Assembly: GCA_009782475.1 (NCBI GenBank)
Contig: WRIZ01000019.1
Span: 1-44,588, forward strand
Direction of reading: 5' to 3'
Length of the DNA stretch: 44,588 nucleotides
Source of the DNA: Oscillospiraceae bacterium
Lineage (GTDB): Bacteria > Bacillota > Clostridia > Oscillospirales > UBA929
A program made the position numbers and the translations under genes. The notes beneath the pieces were generated by a model. That model had not been told where the DNA came from and did no database searches. It was given only the letters and a program-made list of their open reading frames with translations. This document shows, piece by piece, positions 1-10,278 of this stretch. How positions within the stretch are numbered: the first letter of the stretch is position 1; every line of letters begins with the position of its first letter.

Positions 1-185
1 TTCTTCTTTTGGTAGTCCGGGCAATCAAATGGCGCGCCAAACGCCCCGAACAGCAGACGCCAAAACTGGTTGCGCGGGTTGCCGTAGTATTCCCCCCTCT
101 CCCGGGACAGGGGGCTGGGGAAGGTTCCGAGGATCAAAGTGCGCGGATTGTCGCCGACCAGCGGCGGGAAGAATTGCGTTGGCAT
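1..185 (-). CDS. DNA-deoxyinosine / uracil-DNA glycosylase family protein (3' end outside window)
   Basis: Only the first 61 codons are inside the window; the gene runs off the left edge. Reading the minus strand from the ATG at 185 gives a protein with LILGTFPSPLSRERGEYYG near residues 18-36, then NPRNQFWRLL. This is the N-terminal signature of the small hypoxanthine/uracil-DNA glycosylases of the MUG/UDG superfamily, where the glycine-rich LGTFPS strand and the YYGNPRNQFW segment build the base pocket. Such enzymes remove deaminated bases to start base-excision repair. An AAGGGG ribosome binding site lies eight bases before the ATG. It is divergent from the next gene with only 43 bases between them. 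The family call rests on motif memory and half a domain. Confidence 0.72.
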   Translation of the reverse strand, partial: MPTQFFPPLVGDNPRTLILGTFPSPLSRERGEYYGNPRNQFWRLLFGAFGAPFDCPDYQKK

Positions 186-228
186 ATCAGCAACCCCTTG
201 ATACTATTTTCAAACGAGGCGATTAACC

Positions 229-828
229 TTGCGTTTTACCTTACAGACCCATCCCATGGATCATTACTTAACGGCGACCAATGTGATCGACTACACCGAC
301 CCCGGGATTACCGCGCTGTCGGCGGAGCTGCGGCGTGACTACCTCACCCCGCCCGAATACGCCAAAGCCGCCTTTGAATATGTGCGCGACGAGATCAGCC
401 ATTCCGCCGATATAAAGGGAACGGTTGTGACATGCAGAGCCTCGGATGTGCTGCATTATAGGGAAGGCATCTGCTTTGCCAAGGCGCATCTGCTGGCGGC
501 CATCCTGCGCTGCGGCGGGGTTCCGGCCGGGTTTTGCTACCAAAAGCTGGTTCTCTCGGACGACGATCCGGGTGTCTTGACCCTGCATGGGCTGAATGCC
601 GTATATCTCAACGGGCAGTGGGTCAGGCTGGACGCCCGGGGGAACAAACCCGGCGTCAACGCGCAGTTTTCATTGACGGAAGAACATCTCGCATTCCCCA
701 TCCGCCCTGAAATGGGGGAGAAGGATTTCGATGTGAACTACGCAAACCCCGTGCCTTCGGTGCTGCGTTCCCTGACAAGTCATGATACCCTTGACAGCCT
801 ATGGGTCAACCTGCCAACCGAACTCTGA
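229..828 (+). CDS. Transglutaminase-like domain protein
   Basis: A 199-residue cytosolic protein with no signal peptide. The transglutaminase/protease triad can be seen: Cys in REGICFAKAHLLAAILR, His in TLHGLNAVYL and Asp in VRLDARGNK, in the order and spacing of bacterial transglutaminase-like proteins. Most such proteins are cysteine proteases or amidases rather than cross-linkers, so the substrate is unknown. The TTG at 229 is preceded by GAGG about ten bases upstream, while the ATG at 256 has no ribosome binding site, so 229 is preferred. The family identity is firm; the function is not. Confidence 0.85.
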   Translation: MRFTLQTHPMDHYLTATNVIDYTDPGITALSAELRRDYLTPPEYAKAAFEYVRDEISHSADIKGTVVTCRASDVLHYREGICFAKAHLLAAILRCGGVPAGFCYQKLVLSDDDPGVLTLHGLNAVYLNGQWVRLDARGNKPGVNAQFSLTEEHLAFPIRPEMGEKDFDVNYANPVPSVLRSLTSHDTLDSLWVNLPTEL

Positions 829-881
829 CCGTGTGCATAAAGGTTCCCTCGGCAGACAATAATAGTCACGAGGTGAAAAAC

Positions 882-989
882 ATGGAACCCAAAAACAGCA
901 CAAGCAACCCGAGACCGCAAGGGGATCAGAGCAAAAACCAAACCGGCAAACGCGACGGCGGCCAAACGAAAAAGGGCGGAAAGAAATAA
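882..989 (+). CDS. Small basic hydrophilic protein of 35 residues
   Basis: This short reading frame starts at an ATG seven bases after GAGGTG and ends at TAA just before a strong hairpin. The product is rich in Lys, Asn, Gln, Gly and Arg, with no hydrophobic stretch, so it would be disordered and strongly basic (it ends KKGGKK). It resembles in character the tiny basic proteins common in spore formers, but no family was recognised. A longer in-frame version from 801 would overlap the previous gene and lacks a good ribosome binding site. Confidence 0.5.
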   Translation: MEPKNSTSNPRPQGDQSKNQTGKRDGGQTKKGGKK

Positions 990-997
990 ACACGGCA

Positions 998-1019
998 AAG
1001 GGGCGGATTTCCGCCCCTT
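998..1019. terminator. Bidirectional hairpin between convergent genes
   Basis: A perfect nine-base-pair stem (AAGGGGCGG with CCGCCCCTT) closes a four-base loop. It lies between the convergent small gene ending at 989 and the protease gene ending at 1030. There is no long T-run on either side, so termination is inferred from position and stem strength. Confidence 0.6.
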
Positions 1020-1029
1020 ACCATATGCG

Positions 1030-4000
1030 TTAACTGTCTGCTTCTTCCGGGATCTTCACCGAAAGGGTTTGAATCTCGGTGCGCGGTTTCTTGCCGGTCG
1101 GGGCTTTCATCACATATAGATTGACGGTTGACCCCGGTGCGCCGAGTTCGGAGAGCTGTAAGGTTGTTTTTGAGGAAAGGAAGGTGTACGATCCGTACGG
1201 GCTGACGGTGGAATAGGCTTCGCCTTTTTTCAGGTTGATGATTTTCTTTTTGTTGTCGGCTTTGGCCTTCGGCACCTTCCCGAACGTGGCCGGTTTGACC
1301 TTAAACGGTTTGCCCGCGGGGATATATATGCCGCCGGAAGCAACGGGTGCTGCGCGCAAAAGGAGGACTTTCTTCGCTTTGCCGCTTTCCACCATAAAAC
1401 TGCCTAAAGGCGTCCATCCGTCCTCATTGGGGGTCTTGCCGTTGGCAGTGTTGGCAAATTCATACCCTGCGGTCACCTGTTCGTCGCTGCCTTTTTTCAC
1501 CATGTAAAAACTGTTGAAACGCTGCTGGGGGAAATACGCCACCAGCTTATCCTGTGTCGGGCGTTTGCTGATGACGGGGAATTTTACGATGGCGGGATGC
1601 TCCTCCGGGACGCCTTTTTTAACCCCGGCCTGCTTTTGCGCCTTGCTCACTTTGTCGATCCAAACGTCACTCAGCCAAAGCTCCAGCTCTTTGTTAAGCA
1701 GTTTGGCAAATTTATCGCCTTCGGGCAAAGACCCTTTTTTCCACTTCTTGCCGCCGTTGAGACTGTATGCTTTGACCTGATAGCCCCTGAGGTTGATGGA
1801 TTCGGAGGCCAGGTCTATGTCCAGCGCGCTGTTGAGCGAAGGGACAACCACCCCGCCGGTCTTGGCTTTGACGGTCAGGGTAAACTCCTTTGTTTCCGAT
1901 GCGCTGTCGCCGCCGAAAGTCTTGGTGATGGTTGCCGTCAGGGTGACAACGGCGTCATCTTCACCGATGCCGGGAGGATTCACCCATCCGTTCGCCGAGA
2001 TGACGCTTTGGTTGCCGGACGACCACGCAATATTCGCTTCCGGCCCTTGAGCGGGCAGCACAAGGTTTACGGTGACGTTATCCGGCACGGCATTGCCGCC
2101 TTTGATCACATCCCAGGTCAGCCATTCGTCTTTGGTCTCGGCAACGGCTTGAGCGGCGGTCAAGTGCCGCCAAACGGTCAGGCTAAAACCCTTATCCTTG
2201 CTTGCCGCCGAACCGGCACCAGAATTTTTGGCAACCGTCGCGGTCAGTGTGACGGCTTGGTTGGCGGCGAGAGAGGAACGATCCACCGCGCCCGCGGTTG
2301 TGATAACGGCCGGAGTGCCGGACGCCCACGTGATGGTTGAGCCGAGCGGCCCGGATGCGGGGAGGGTCAGATCGGTTCGCACGGTATTCTGCACGATATT
2401 TTGGTTTTTGATCACATTCCATGTCAGCCAGTCAATATCCCCCTCAACCGCCTCGGCGTCGGAAGCCCCCCGCCACGCATACACCGGGCCGGGGACGCCG
2501 ACGTTCTGATGGAAGGTCGATACAAACAGATAGGCGTCTCGTCCGGCGGTGTTGATGGCGGCTAAAATTCCTTTGGTCAGCGGGTAGACGTCGGCACCGT
2601 CCGCCGCAGACGCTCTGGGGATCGCCACATAGTAAAGGGTGGTTGGGTTGCCGTCGGCCGGGGCGGTGATGGTCAGTATGGGCGCGGAAACACTGCCGCC
2701 GGCGAGTTTGTACAGCATCTCATGCGTCGCCTTTGTGCCGGACGGCTGAGTGCCGTAACCGGCGAGAGAAACGGTTCCGCCTGAGTTGAGCGTGGGATAG
2801 GTTGTAGCGGCGCGGCGGCTCCACATATTGCTGTTGGTATCCGTCGCGGTGAGGAATTTGGTGGTTCCCGCCGCGGGGTCGGTATGCAGTGTGCCGCCGT
2901 CGGCGGCAAAATTTTCCATAAACAAGGTATACAACAGTTGCAGCGTATTCTCCCCGTCGCCGACGCCCGTTCCTCCGTGTAAGAACTTGCTGACAGCCAC
3001 GTCATGCCCGTATTTAGTCAACTTTATTTGGTTTGCCGACCTAGCGTCGGAACTTGTCGCCATGGGATATTCGCTGCGCATGTTGTCATATATGCCCTGC
3101 GCGTACTCTATGCCGTATTTGCGGAACATCAGCACCGAAAACATTTGGACGATGCCGTAGTTTTTGGAGCTGTTGTTAAATCTCAGGAAATCCCCGTAGC
3201 CGCTGTCTTGATAGCTGTTGACAACCGAAGAACTAAGTCTTGAGTTTTGAACGGCGGCGGTCGGGTATACGATAGCGTTGGGCTCGAGATAGAGCGTTTG
3301 CACCAGCGCGCTCATGGCTTCGTTGATCCAGGAGAACTGCCGGTTGCTGTTGTCGGCATAAACGCCGAAATACATGTAAAAGAGCAAATGCTGAAATTCG
3401 TGCGCCATGACGCCGTATATGCCGTATTTATAGGAAGACGAAGAGGGGTTGCTTAAATAATTGTCTAAATACATTACATTGATATTGACCATATCCAGCT
3501 GATTTCTAGTATTAAAGAAGTCCCCGTTGGAGAAGAAACCGCCCGCGCTCATCTCATAGAAGAAATAATTGATCCTGTCGTCTCCGTCTACGTCGCCAAT
3601 CACGGGCATATTGCTATTGACGCCGCCTGTCGTGATGACGACGCCTTTGTGCGCGGCGAAGCCGTCCGTGTCGCCGCCTTCCCCGGTCATCCGTTTGTAA
3701 ATCGCGTCAAACCCAATGGCTAAGTTTTGCGCGTCTATCATTTGCGTGGAGTCTAAATTTTTGGTCGTGCGCACCCAAATGTTGGTATAGTCGCTCTGCG
3801 CGATCAGCTTGCAAGGGGTTGCTGTGGTGGGCGTATCGTTGAAATACATATTCCGCGTGCTGCCGATGCCGCCGGGAGGGGCGACGTCATACATCGCGGT
3901 GATAAGTTCGCCCTCTGTCGCCGGGTCAGGTTCTGTGTATATCGGCTCCCGGTGAGGCAGGTTGTCTTGTATGTAGATGGTTTCCAGGTTCATGGCCTCG

Positions 4001-4155
4001 GGAGCCACGCTGTCGTAAAAATCTTCACGCAGAGCCGCCAAATCACGCTCAAAGGCTTCGGCTTCGCTTAAGACATCTGCCTTCGCCGCCGCCGGAACCA
4101 TCGTCCCCGGCAGGATAAAAATGAAGGCTAAGAAAAAACACAGGAATTTTTTCAT
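1030..4155 (-). CDS. Secreted M30-like (hyicolysin-type) metalloprotease with Ig-like repeats
   Basis: A 1041-residue exported protein. Residues 1-26 form a clear signal peptide (basic start, FFLAFIFILPG core, AAAKA end). The catalytic region holds AHEFQHLLFYMYFG near residue 250, a gluzincin-type HExxH variant (HEFQH), followed by WINEAMSAL with a Glu that could be the third zinc ligand, as in family M30. Two repeats beginning WLTWNVIKNQN (about 577) and WLTWDVIKGGN (about 678) match the atrophied bacterial Ig-like domain pattern of alternating SxSxP and TVSL strands. The last 250 residues have no recognised domain, and no LPxTG or SLH motif is seen, so the protein is probably released. A ribosome binding site AAGGAGA precedes the ATG. 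A protease is likely; its substrate is unknown. Confidence 0.82.
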   Translation of the reverse strand: MKKFLCFFLAFIFILPGTMVPAAAKADVLSEAEAFERDLAALREDFYDSVAPEAMNLETIYIQDNLPHREPIYTEPDPATEGELITAMYDVAPPGGIGSTRNMYFNDTPTTATPCKLIAQSDYTNIWVRTTKNLDSTQMIDAQNLAIGFDAIYKRMTGEGGDTDGFAAHKGVVITTGGVNSNMPVIGDVDGDDRINYFFYEMSAGGFFSNGDFFNTRNQLDMVNINVMYLDNYLSNPSSSSYKYGIYGVMAHEFQHLLFYMYFGVYADNSNRQFSWINEAMSALVQTLYLEPNAIVYPTAAVQNSRLSSSVVNSYQDSGYGDFLRFNNSSKNYGIVQMFSVLMFRKYGIEYAQGIYDNMRSEYPMATSSDARSANQIKLTKYGHDVAVSKFLHGGTGVGDGENTLQLLYTLFMENFAADGGTLHTDPAAGTTKFLTATDTNSNMWSRRAATTYPTLNSGGTVSLAGYGTQPSGTKATHEMLYKLAGGSVSAPILTITAPADGNPTTLYYVAIPRASAADGADVYPLTKGILAAINTAGRDAYLFVSTFHQNVGVPGPVYAWRGASDAEAVEGDIDWLTWNVIKNQNIVQNTVRTDLTLPASGPLGSTITWASGTPAVITTAGAVDRSSLAANQAVTLTATVAKNSGAGSAASKDKGFSLTVWRHLTAAQAVAETKDEWLTWDVIKGGNAVPDNVTVNLVLPAQGPEANIAWSSGNQSVISANGWVNPPGIGEDDAVVTLTATITKTFGGDSASETKEFTLTVKAKTGGVVVPSLNSALDIDLASESINLRGYQVKAYSLNGGKKWKKGSLPEGDKFAKLLNKELELWLSDVWIDKVSKAQKQAGVKKGVPEEHPAIVKFPVISKRPTQDKLVAYFPQQRFNSFYMVKKGSDEQVTAGYEFANTANGKTPNEDGWTPLGSFMVESGKAKKVLLLRAAPVASGGIYIPAGKPFKVKPATFGKVPKAKADNKKKIINLKKGEAYSTVSPYGSYTFLSSKTTLQLSELGAPGSTVNLYVMKAPTGKKPRTEIQTLSVKIPEEADS

Positions 4156-4191
4156 AACAACCGTCTCCTTACGATCTTATCTCCCATTCTG

Positions 4192-4221
4192 ATTATACGG
4201 TGTTTTGAGGCTCTGTGTCAA
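4192..4221 (-). promoter_or_regulatory. Sigma-A promoter of the M30-like protease gene
   Basis: On the minus strand TTGACA (4221-4216) is followed after 18 bases by TATAAT (4197-4192), about 35 bases upstream of the protease start. Both hexamers are perfect consensus. Confidence 0.75.
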
Positions 4222-4236
4222 GTGAGAATAATCCCC

Positions 4237-4265
4237 TCGACGAACCCTGTAGACGATGATATAAT
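4237..4265 (+). promoter_or_regulatory. Extended -10 promoter upstream of the vanY-like gene
   Basis: TGATATAAT at 4257-4265 is a perfect extended -10 element. A weak -35 (TCGACG, 4237-4242) lies 17 bases upstream. It points toward the carboxypeptidase gene, 135 bases away, leaving a long untranslated leader. Confidence 0.6.
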
Positions 4266-4303
4266 TGCATACAGACAGTAAAGCCCGCCCGGCGGAATCC
4301 AGC

Positions 4304-4349
4304 GCGGGGAGGATTAAGGAAATCTTTAGAAATTCCCGCCCTTGTTTTT
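4304..4349 (+). terminator. Terminator-like hairpin in the vanY leader (possible attenuator)
   Basis: GCGGGGA (4304-4310) can pair with TTCCCGC (4333-4339), followed by a T-rich tract ending at 4349. An upstream CCCGC (4284-4288) can pair with the same GCGGG strand, giving two mutually exclusive hairpins between promoter and gene. This is the geometry of an attenuator, but no ligand or leader peptide was recognised. Confidence 0.35.
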
Positions 4350-4400
4350 AAGGTTTCTGTGATAGCTTGATGGTAAGAAAACAAACGGAGGGAACGTATC

Positions 4401-5126
4401 ATGCGCAAGCTATCCGTCGCGGCCATCGCGGCTGTCGTCATTTTGGCACTCACAATCGTCCTGCCCGAAAACGGCGGGCAAGCAAGCGACCCGCCCGAAA
4501 CCAATCCGCCGTCCTTCTATCCGCCGCAAATGCCGTATGCGGAGGATGTTGAATCTCCTGTTCCCGCGGCCTCAGCCGCCGGTGAGGGCGGCGTCAAGCC
4601 GCTCATTGTCAACGCGTGGAACCCGTTGCCGGATGATTTTACCGCTGGGGAGCTGGTCACGCTGTTTGACTTCAAAGACAGGAGTTTCGACCTTGCGAGG
4701 AGCGATATTCGGTTGGATAAGGCTGTGTACGAAGCGGCGGACGCCATGTTTGCCGCAGCGAAACAAGACGGCATTGACGGGATCATCATCACCAGCGGCT
4801 ACCGAAGCAGGGAAAAGCAGGAAGAGCTTTACAACAACCAAAAGGACGGTACGGCGGCTCGCCCCGGCCAAAGCGAACATGAAACCGGGCTGGCGATGGA
4901 TGTGACGGTCATGGGAAGTGAAGGGGTTTTCGACACAACGCCACAGTTTGCATGGCTATATGAACATTGCTGGGATTACGGGTTTATCCTGCGTTACCCC
5001 AAAGGAAAGGAACATATCACAGGCATCCCCTATGAGCCGTGGCATTACCGCTATGTCGGGCTGCCCCACTCGCAGGCCATCCGTGACCAAAAGGTCACAC
5101 TGGAAGAATATTTGGAAAAGAGTTGA
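4401..5126 (+). CDS. vanY: VanY-like D-alanyl-D-alanine carboxypeptidase (M15B)
   Basis: A 241-residue membrane-anchored or secreted peptidase: residues 5-23 form one hydrophobic segment, followed by a Pro-rich linker. The M15B catalytic core is complete, with SGYRSREKQEELY near residue 131, SEHETGLAMD (His 160 and Asp 167 as zinc ligands) and EPWHYRYVG (His 215). VanY-family enzymes trim the terminal D-Ala from peptidoglycan precursors outside the cell, lowering the number of D-Ala-D-Ala ends available to glycopeptides. A GGAGGG site precedes the ATG. The gene sits three bases upstream of a VanR-like regulator and forms one unit with it. No vanH, ligase or vanX gene follows, so this is not a complete resistance cluster. 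Confidence 0.88.
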   Translation: MRKLSVAAIAAVVILALTIVLPENGGQASDPPETNPPSFYPPQMPYAEDVESPVPAASAAGEGGVKPLIVNAWNPLPDDFTAGELVTLFDFKDRSFDLARSDIRLDKAVYEAADAMFAAAKQDGIDGIIITSGYRSREKQEELYNNQKDGTAARPGQSEHETGLAMDVTVMGSEGVFDTTPQFAWLYEHCWDYGFILRYPKGKEHITGIPYEPWHYRYVGLPHSQAIRDQKVTLEEYLEKS

Positions 5127-5129
5127 CGT

Positions 5130-5814
<685 letters not shown>

Positions 5815-5825
<11 letters not shown>

Positions 5826-6813
5826 ATTCTTTTGGCTGCATCCGGGCGTGTTGTGGCGCGGCGGTATTGTGGCCGCCGTAACCGCCGTTTTTGGCGTCAT
5901 GTTAGGCCCAATAATCAGCAGATTGATTGATAATCTATACAGACAAAGCGATTCATCGTTTTGGTTCAAGGTTTTCTATACAATCAGCCAGAACCGTTCT
6001 TTGTTTTTAACCATAGGCTGTATCATTATATTCGTACCGGCCATCGGCTGGATCATCCAGCCGTTTCTGAAACGGTACGCCGATATGAACGAGGAGCTGA
6101 AACGCTCGCAATACGCCGCCAAAGAGGCGGAACAGCGCAAAGACGATTTGGTCGTCTGCCTGGCCCATGACATCCGCACCCCATTGACCTCGGTGCTGGG
6201 ATATTTGGAATTGCTGACGGAACAAGAGGATTTGCCGGAGGCGCAGCGCAGAAAATACACCGATTCCGCGCTGCGCAAAGCCAAGCGGATGGGGTCGCTG
6301 GTCGAAGAGCTTTTCGAGATCACCCGCTATTCCGTCACGCAGATCGAGCTGGAGAAAACCGAAGTCAATCTGAGCATGATGCTGGCGCAGCTGCTGGAGG
6401 AAATGCGCCCTGTCTTTGAACAGCGCGGGATCAAAACGGAGGTAAGCCTTGAAGAAACACTCCCGGCCTTCATAGACCCGGAGAAAATGGCGCGTTCGCT
6501 GGACAATATCCTGCACAACGCGGCGTTTTACACGCCGCCGGGGGGGCGCGTTACGGTCACGCTGGACAAAGCGGAGCACTTTGCCCGTATAATGGTTTCC
6601 AATACCGGCACGGAAATCCCGCCCGAAAAACTTGCCCGGTTCTTTGAAAAATTCTACCGGGGCGAGGAAGCGCGGCAAAGTGAAACGGGGGGCAGCGGGC
6701 TGGGGCTGGCCATCGCCAAAAATATCATTGAGGCGCACGGCGGCTCGATCACCGCCGAAAATAAGGACAAAACAACGACTTTTACCGTTTTATTATCATT
6801 CCGCGAACAGTAA
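5815..6813 (+). CDS. vanS: VanS-like sensor histidine kinase
   Basis: A 332-residue membrane kinase with two hydrophobic segments (about residues 15-35 and 60-82) flanking a very short outer loop, as in VanS. The H-box HDIRTPLTSVLGYLELL places the phosphorylated His at residue 118. An N-box (DNILHNAAFYTPPGG) and a G-box (GGSGLGLAIAKNII) follow. The small sensor region suggests that it reads the membrane or lipid-linked wall precursors. Translation starts at a TTG inside the end of the response-regulator gene, so the pair is co-translated. No terminator was seen before the mannan operon promoter. Confidence 0.85.
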
Positions 6814-6820
6814 GAAGCGG

Positions 6821-6849
6821 TTGCCACTTACCCTCCTCTGTGCTATAAT
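6821..6849 (+). promoter_or_regulatory. Sigma-A promoter of the mannan phosphorolysis operon
   Basis: TTGCCA (6821-6826), a 17-base spacer ending in TGC, and a perfect TATAAT (6844-6849) lie 36 bases upstream of the first operon gene. No clear operator or cre-like palindrome was found next to it. Confidence 0.8.
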
Positions 6850-6884
6850 ACCTCTCAATGATAAGCAGAGAGAGGTGCGCGATT

Positions 6885-7904
6885 ATGAGCGTGAAAATCA
6901 TCGGCCCGGACGTCCCCAACATGCCTTGGCAGGATAAACCCTCAACCCCTCAGGCCGGCCCGCTGTGGCGTTACAGCGAAAACCCGGTCATCGGGCGCAA
7001 CCCCGCGCCGGGCGTGGCGCGCATCTTCAACAGCGCGGTGCTGCCGGTCGGCGGCAAATTCGCGGGCGTCTTCCGCGGCGAACAGACCGACGGCGTACCG
7101 CATATCTATTGGGGCGAGAGCGGGGACGGCATCCAATGGGACATTTCCAACGAACGCATCCCCTTTACCGATGAAAAAGGCGAACCGTTTTTACCGCGCT
7201 ATGCCTACGACCCGCGCTTCATCAAGGTGGAGGATACATATTACGCCATTTGGTGCCAGGATTTCTACGGTGCCTCGATCGGCATGGCCAAGACGACCGA
7301 TTTCAAAACTTTTACCCGCCTCGAAAACCCGTTTATCCCTTATAACCGCAATGCCGTTTTATTCCCGAGGAAAATCAACGGCAACTTTGTGCTGCTTTCC
7401 CGCCCGAGCGACAGCGGCCACACCCCGTTCGGCGACATCTTCGTCAGCGAAAGCCCCGACATGGTCTACTGGGGCAAGCACCGCCACGTCATGGGGCGGG
7501 GTCAGGCCTGGTGGGAATCGGTCAAGATCGGCGGCGGGGCGGCCCCCATCGAAACAAACGAAGGCTGGCTGATGTTCTACCACGGCGTTTCCGGCACCTG
7601 CAACGGCTTTGTTTACAGCATCGGCGGCGCGATACTGGACATCGACAATCCCAGCATGGTGAAATACCGCTGCCGCCGCTTCCTGCTCACGCCCGAGGAA
7701 TGGTATGAGGAGCGCGGCTTTGTCCCCAATGTCATCTTCCCCTGCGCCACCCTCCACGACGCGGCCACCGGGCGCATCGCCGTCTACTACGGCGCGGCCG
7801 ATTCCTATGTCGGGCTGGCCTTCTGCAAGCTCGACGAAACGGTAGCTTACATCAAAGAGCACAGCTCGGTAACCGAAGAAGATACGGAGATCGGCATCCG
7901 ATGA
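6885..7904 (+). CDS. GH130 beta-1,4-mannooligosaccharide phosphorylase-like protein
   Basis: A 339-residue cytosolic five-blade beta-propeller of family GH130. Visible marks are NPVIGRNPAPGVARIFNSAV near the start, the FRGEQ strand, the YDPRF segment carrying the catalytic Asp (about residue 105), and HGVSGTCNGFVYSIGGAILD later. The lack of a signal peptide and the neighbours point to subfamily GH130_2, enzymes that phosphorolyse beta-1,4-mannooligosaccharides to mannose 1-phosphate. The ATG at 6885 follows AGAGAGGTG; an in-frame upstream ATG at 6858 lacks a site. It overlaps the epimerase gene by four bases. The exact chain-length preference cannot be read from sequence. Confidence 0.85.
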   Translation: MSVKIIGPDVPNMPWQDKPSTPQAGPLWRYSENPVIGRNPAPGVARIFNSAVLPVGGKFAGVFRGEQTDGVPHIYWGESGDGIQWDISNERIPFTDEKGEPFLPRYAYDPRFIKVEDTYYAIWCQDFYGASIGMAKTTDFKTFTRLENPFIPYNRNAVLFPRKINGNFVLLSRPSDSGHTPFGDIFVSESPDMVYWGKHRHVMGRGQAWWESVKIGGGAAPIETNEGWLMFYHGVSGTCNGFVYSIGGAILDIDNPSMVKYRCRRFLLTPEEWYEERGFVPNVIFPCATLHDAATGRIAVYYGAADSYVGLAFCKLDETVAYIKEHSSVTEEDTEIGIR

Positions 7905-9103
7905 ATGAAAGAAGAGCGGAGCTTGACATGCGGGTGACTGCTTTGCGGATGCTGGAGGATATACTTTCCTTTTGGCAGAACCTGCGCGACGAAGAACACG
8001 GCGGTTTCTACGGATTTATGGACATTGACCTCAACTTGGATAAGCAAGCCGAAAAAGGATGTATCCTGAACAGCCGCATCCTGTGGTTCTTTTCTGAGGC
8101 CGGCATGACGTTGAAGCGGGACGGCTTGATCGACGACGCACGGCACGCTTACGACTTCCTGACAAGGCATTGCCTTGACAGGGAACACGGCGGGGTGTTT
8201 TGGTCAATCTCCTACGACGGCAAACCGCTGGATACCACCAAGCACACCTACAACCAAGCCTTTGCCGTCTACGCCCTGTCGGCCTATTACGAAGCAAGCG
8301 GCGACAAAGAAGCATTGGAGCTGGCAGAAGAGCTGTTCGCCCTAATCGAGGAAAAATGCGCCGACGAAGGCGGCTACCTCGAAGCCTTCGACCGCGCGTT
8401 TTGCCCCATCGGGAACGAAAAACTCTCCGAAAACGGCGTGGAAGCCCATCGGACGATGAACACCCTGCTGCATGTCTTCGAGGCCTACAGCGGACTTTTC
8501 CGCGCAACGAAAAACCCTGCCGTGGCGGAGAAGATGCGGAATATACTTGATGTATTTGAAACTAAACTGTATAACCCGGCGTTAAAACGACAGGAAGTCT
8601 TTTTCGACGCGGACTGGAAAAGCCTGATCGACCTGACCTCCTATGGCCACGACATCGAATCCTCCTGGCTGACCGAATGGGGAGCCTCTTTGATCGGCGA
8701 GACGCGCGTCTCCCCCATTTGCCGCGCACTGGCGGAGAATGTACGCGATAAAGCCTATCGGGAACACTCCCTGCGCAACGAATGCGAGCGGGGGGTTGAA
8801 GACGAGCGGCGGATTTGGTGGGTGCAGGCAGAAGCCGTCGTCGGGTTCCTCAACGCCGGATACCGCAAGGAAGCGGAAGAGATTCTAGCCTTCATCGAAG
8901 ACAAGATCATCGACAAACGCCCCGGCTCGGAGTGGTTAAGCGGCGTCGCGCCGCAGCGAAAGTCCGAATCAGGCTGCGGCAATGAAGAGGCAGGGCAACC
9001 GCTCTCTTGGGAGCCATATGACGCCCCCATTGTCGAGCCGTGGAAATGCCCTTATCACAACGGGCGTATGTGCCTAGAAATCCTACGGAGGGAACAACCA
9101 TGA
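7901..9103 (+). CDS. ce: Cellobiose 2-epimerase
   Basis: A 400-residue (alpha/alpha)6-barrel of the N-acylglucosamine 2-epimerase superfamily. It shows [36 protein letters not shown] and [10 protein letters not shown], the His-bearing helices that define cellobiose 2-epimerases rather than renin-binding proteins. In the mannan pathway known from Ruminococcus albus and Bacteroides fragilis, the enzyme turns beta-1,4-mannobiose into mannosyl-glucose by epimerising the reducing-end sugar. The next gene encodes the phosphorylase that consumes this product, which strongly supports the role. It overlaps both neighbours by four bases (ATGA). Confidence 0.9.
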   Translation: MNERRAELDMRVTALRMLEDILSFWQNLRDEEHGGFYGFMDIDLNLDKQAEKGCILNSRILWFFSEAGMTLKRDGLIDDARHAYDFLTRHCLDREHGGVFWSISYDGKPLDTTKHTYNQAFAVYALSAYYEASGDKEALELAEELFALIEEKCADEGGYLEAFDRAFCPIGNEKLSENGVEAHRTMNTLLHVFEAYSGLFRATKNPAVAEKMRNILDVFETKLYNPALKRQEVFFDADWKSLIDLTSYGHDIESSWLTEWGASLIGETRVSPICRALAENVRDKAYREHSLRNECERGVEDERRIWWVQAEAVVGFLNAGYRKEAEEILAFIEDKIIDKRPGSEWLSGVAPQRKSESGCGNEEAGQPLSWEPYDAPIVEPWKCPYHNGRMCLEILRREQP

Positions 9104-10278
9104 TCCATCCCGAATACGAGAAAATCAACCGTCGGTATGAGCGGCTGCTCCGCCGGATCAACACCCCGGCTCCCGACAGCAACGGGGTTTTCACCCGCTG
9201 GCGGCACCCTGTGCTGACGGCGCGGCACATCCCGCCCTTTTGGACGCTGGACGTCAAGCTGGAGTCCAACCCCTTCCTGATGGAGCGGCTGGGCATAAAC
9301 GCTGTGCTTAACGCGGGTGCGTTAAAACTCAACGGCAAATATGTTCTCTGCGCCCGGGTGGAGGGGAGCGATCGGAAATCCTTCTTCGCCATTGCCGAAA
9401 GCAGCCGCCCCACCGAGGGATTCCGCTTTTGGGACAAACCGGTCGTCCTGCCCGACACCGAGCCGGACGAAACCAATGTCTACGACATGCGCCTGACCAA
9501 ACATCAGGACGGCTGGATTTACGGCGTCTTCTGCTCGGAGAGCAAGGACAGGGAAAGCCAAAATCTGTCGGCCGCGACGGCCGCCGCCGGGATCGTCCGC
9601 ACCAAAGACCTCAAACACTGGGAGCGGCTGCCCAATCTTGTGACAACCCGTTCGCCGCAGCAGCGGAATGTCGTGCTGCTCCCGCGCTTTGTCAATGGGC
9701 AATACGCCTTCTACACCCGCCCGATGGATAGTTTCATCGACACGGGCAGCGGCGGCGGCATCGGGTTTGGGACTTGCGAGGATATAAAACATGCTGTTAT
9801 CCATGAGGAAATCATTACAAGTACACGGCGTTACCATACCATCACCGAGGAAAAGAACGGCGCGGGAGCCGTCCCCATCCGCACAGCGCGGGGTTGGATA
9901 CACATCGCGCATGGGGTGCGTAACACCGCCGCCGGGCTGCGCTATGTGATTTATGCCTTTGCGACAAGCCTGGACGAGCCGTGGAAGGTCATTGCCGAAC
10001 CGGGCGGCTACCTGATCGCCCCGATGGGCGGCGAGCGGGTGGGCGATGTGAGCAACGTGGTCTTCACCAATGGAGCCATTGACGACGGGGACGGGCAGGT
10101 TTACATCTACTACGCATCCTCCGACACCCGGATGCACGTCGCTTCGACCACCATCGACCGCTTAGTTGACTACGTTTTCACCACCCCGCCCGACGCCCTG
10201 CGCTCGGTTGACTGCGTGAAGCAGAGGGTTGACTTGATCGAGCGCAATCTCTCCCTTTTAGGCAGGAGGGGTTTATGA
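9100..10278 (+). CDS. mgp: GH130_1 4-O-beta-D-mannosyl-D-glucose phosphorylase
   Basis: A 392-residue GH130 enzyme without a signal peptide. The stretch [20 protein letters not shown] (about residues 126-145) contains the catalytic Asp in the wording typical of mannosylglucose phosphorylases, and [12 protein letters not shown] and [17 protein letters not shown] follow. It should cleave mannosyl-glucose with phosphate to mannose 1-phosphate and glucose, completing the epimerase step. The ATG at 9100 has GGAGGG before it and overlaps the epimerase stop; a longer form from 9040 would sit inside the epimerase gene. Length fits the subfamily. Confidence 0.9.
   Translation: MIHPEYEKINRRYERLLRRINTPAPDSNGVFTRWRHPVLTARHIPPFWTLDVKLESNPFLMERLGINAVLNAGALKLNGKYVLCARVEGSDRKSFFAIAESSRPTEGFRFWDKPVVLPDTEPDETNVYDMRLTKHQDGWIYGVFCSESKDRESQNLSAATAAAGIVRTKDLKHWERLPNLVTTRSPQQRNVVLLPRFVNGQYAFYTRPMDSFIDTGSGGGIGFGTCEDIKHAVIHEEIITSTRRYHTITEEKNGAGAVPIRTARGWIHIAHGVRNTAAGLRYVIYAFATSLDEPWKVIAEPGGYLIAPMGGERVGDVSNVVFTNGAIDDGDGQVYIYYASSDTRMHVASTTIDRLVDYVFTTPPDALRSVDCVKQRVDLIERNLSLLGRRGL

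Noticed and set aside
9..338. Two plus-strand frames at the left edge.
   Set aside because: They are antisense to the glycosylase-family gene whose minus-strand translation has clear family motifs and a good ribosome binding site.
1597..2340. A 247-codon plus-strand frame within the protease gene.
   Set aside because: It has no ribosome binding site or recognisable motif and lies wholly opposite the secreted protease coding sequence.
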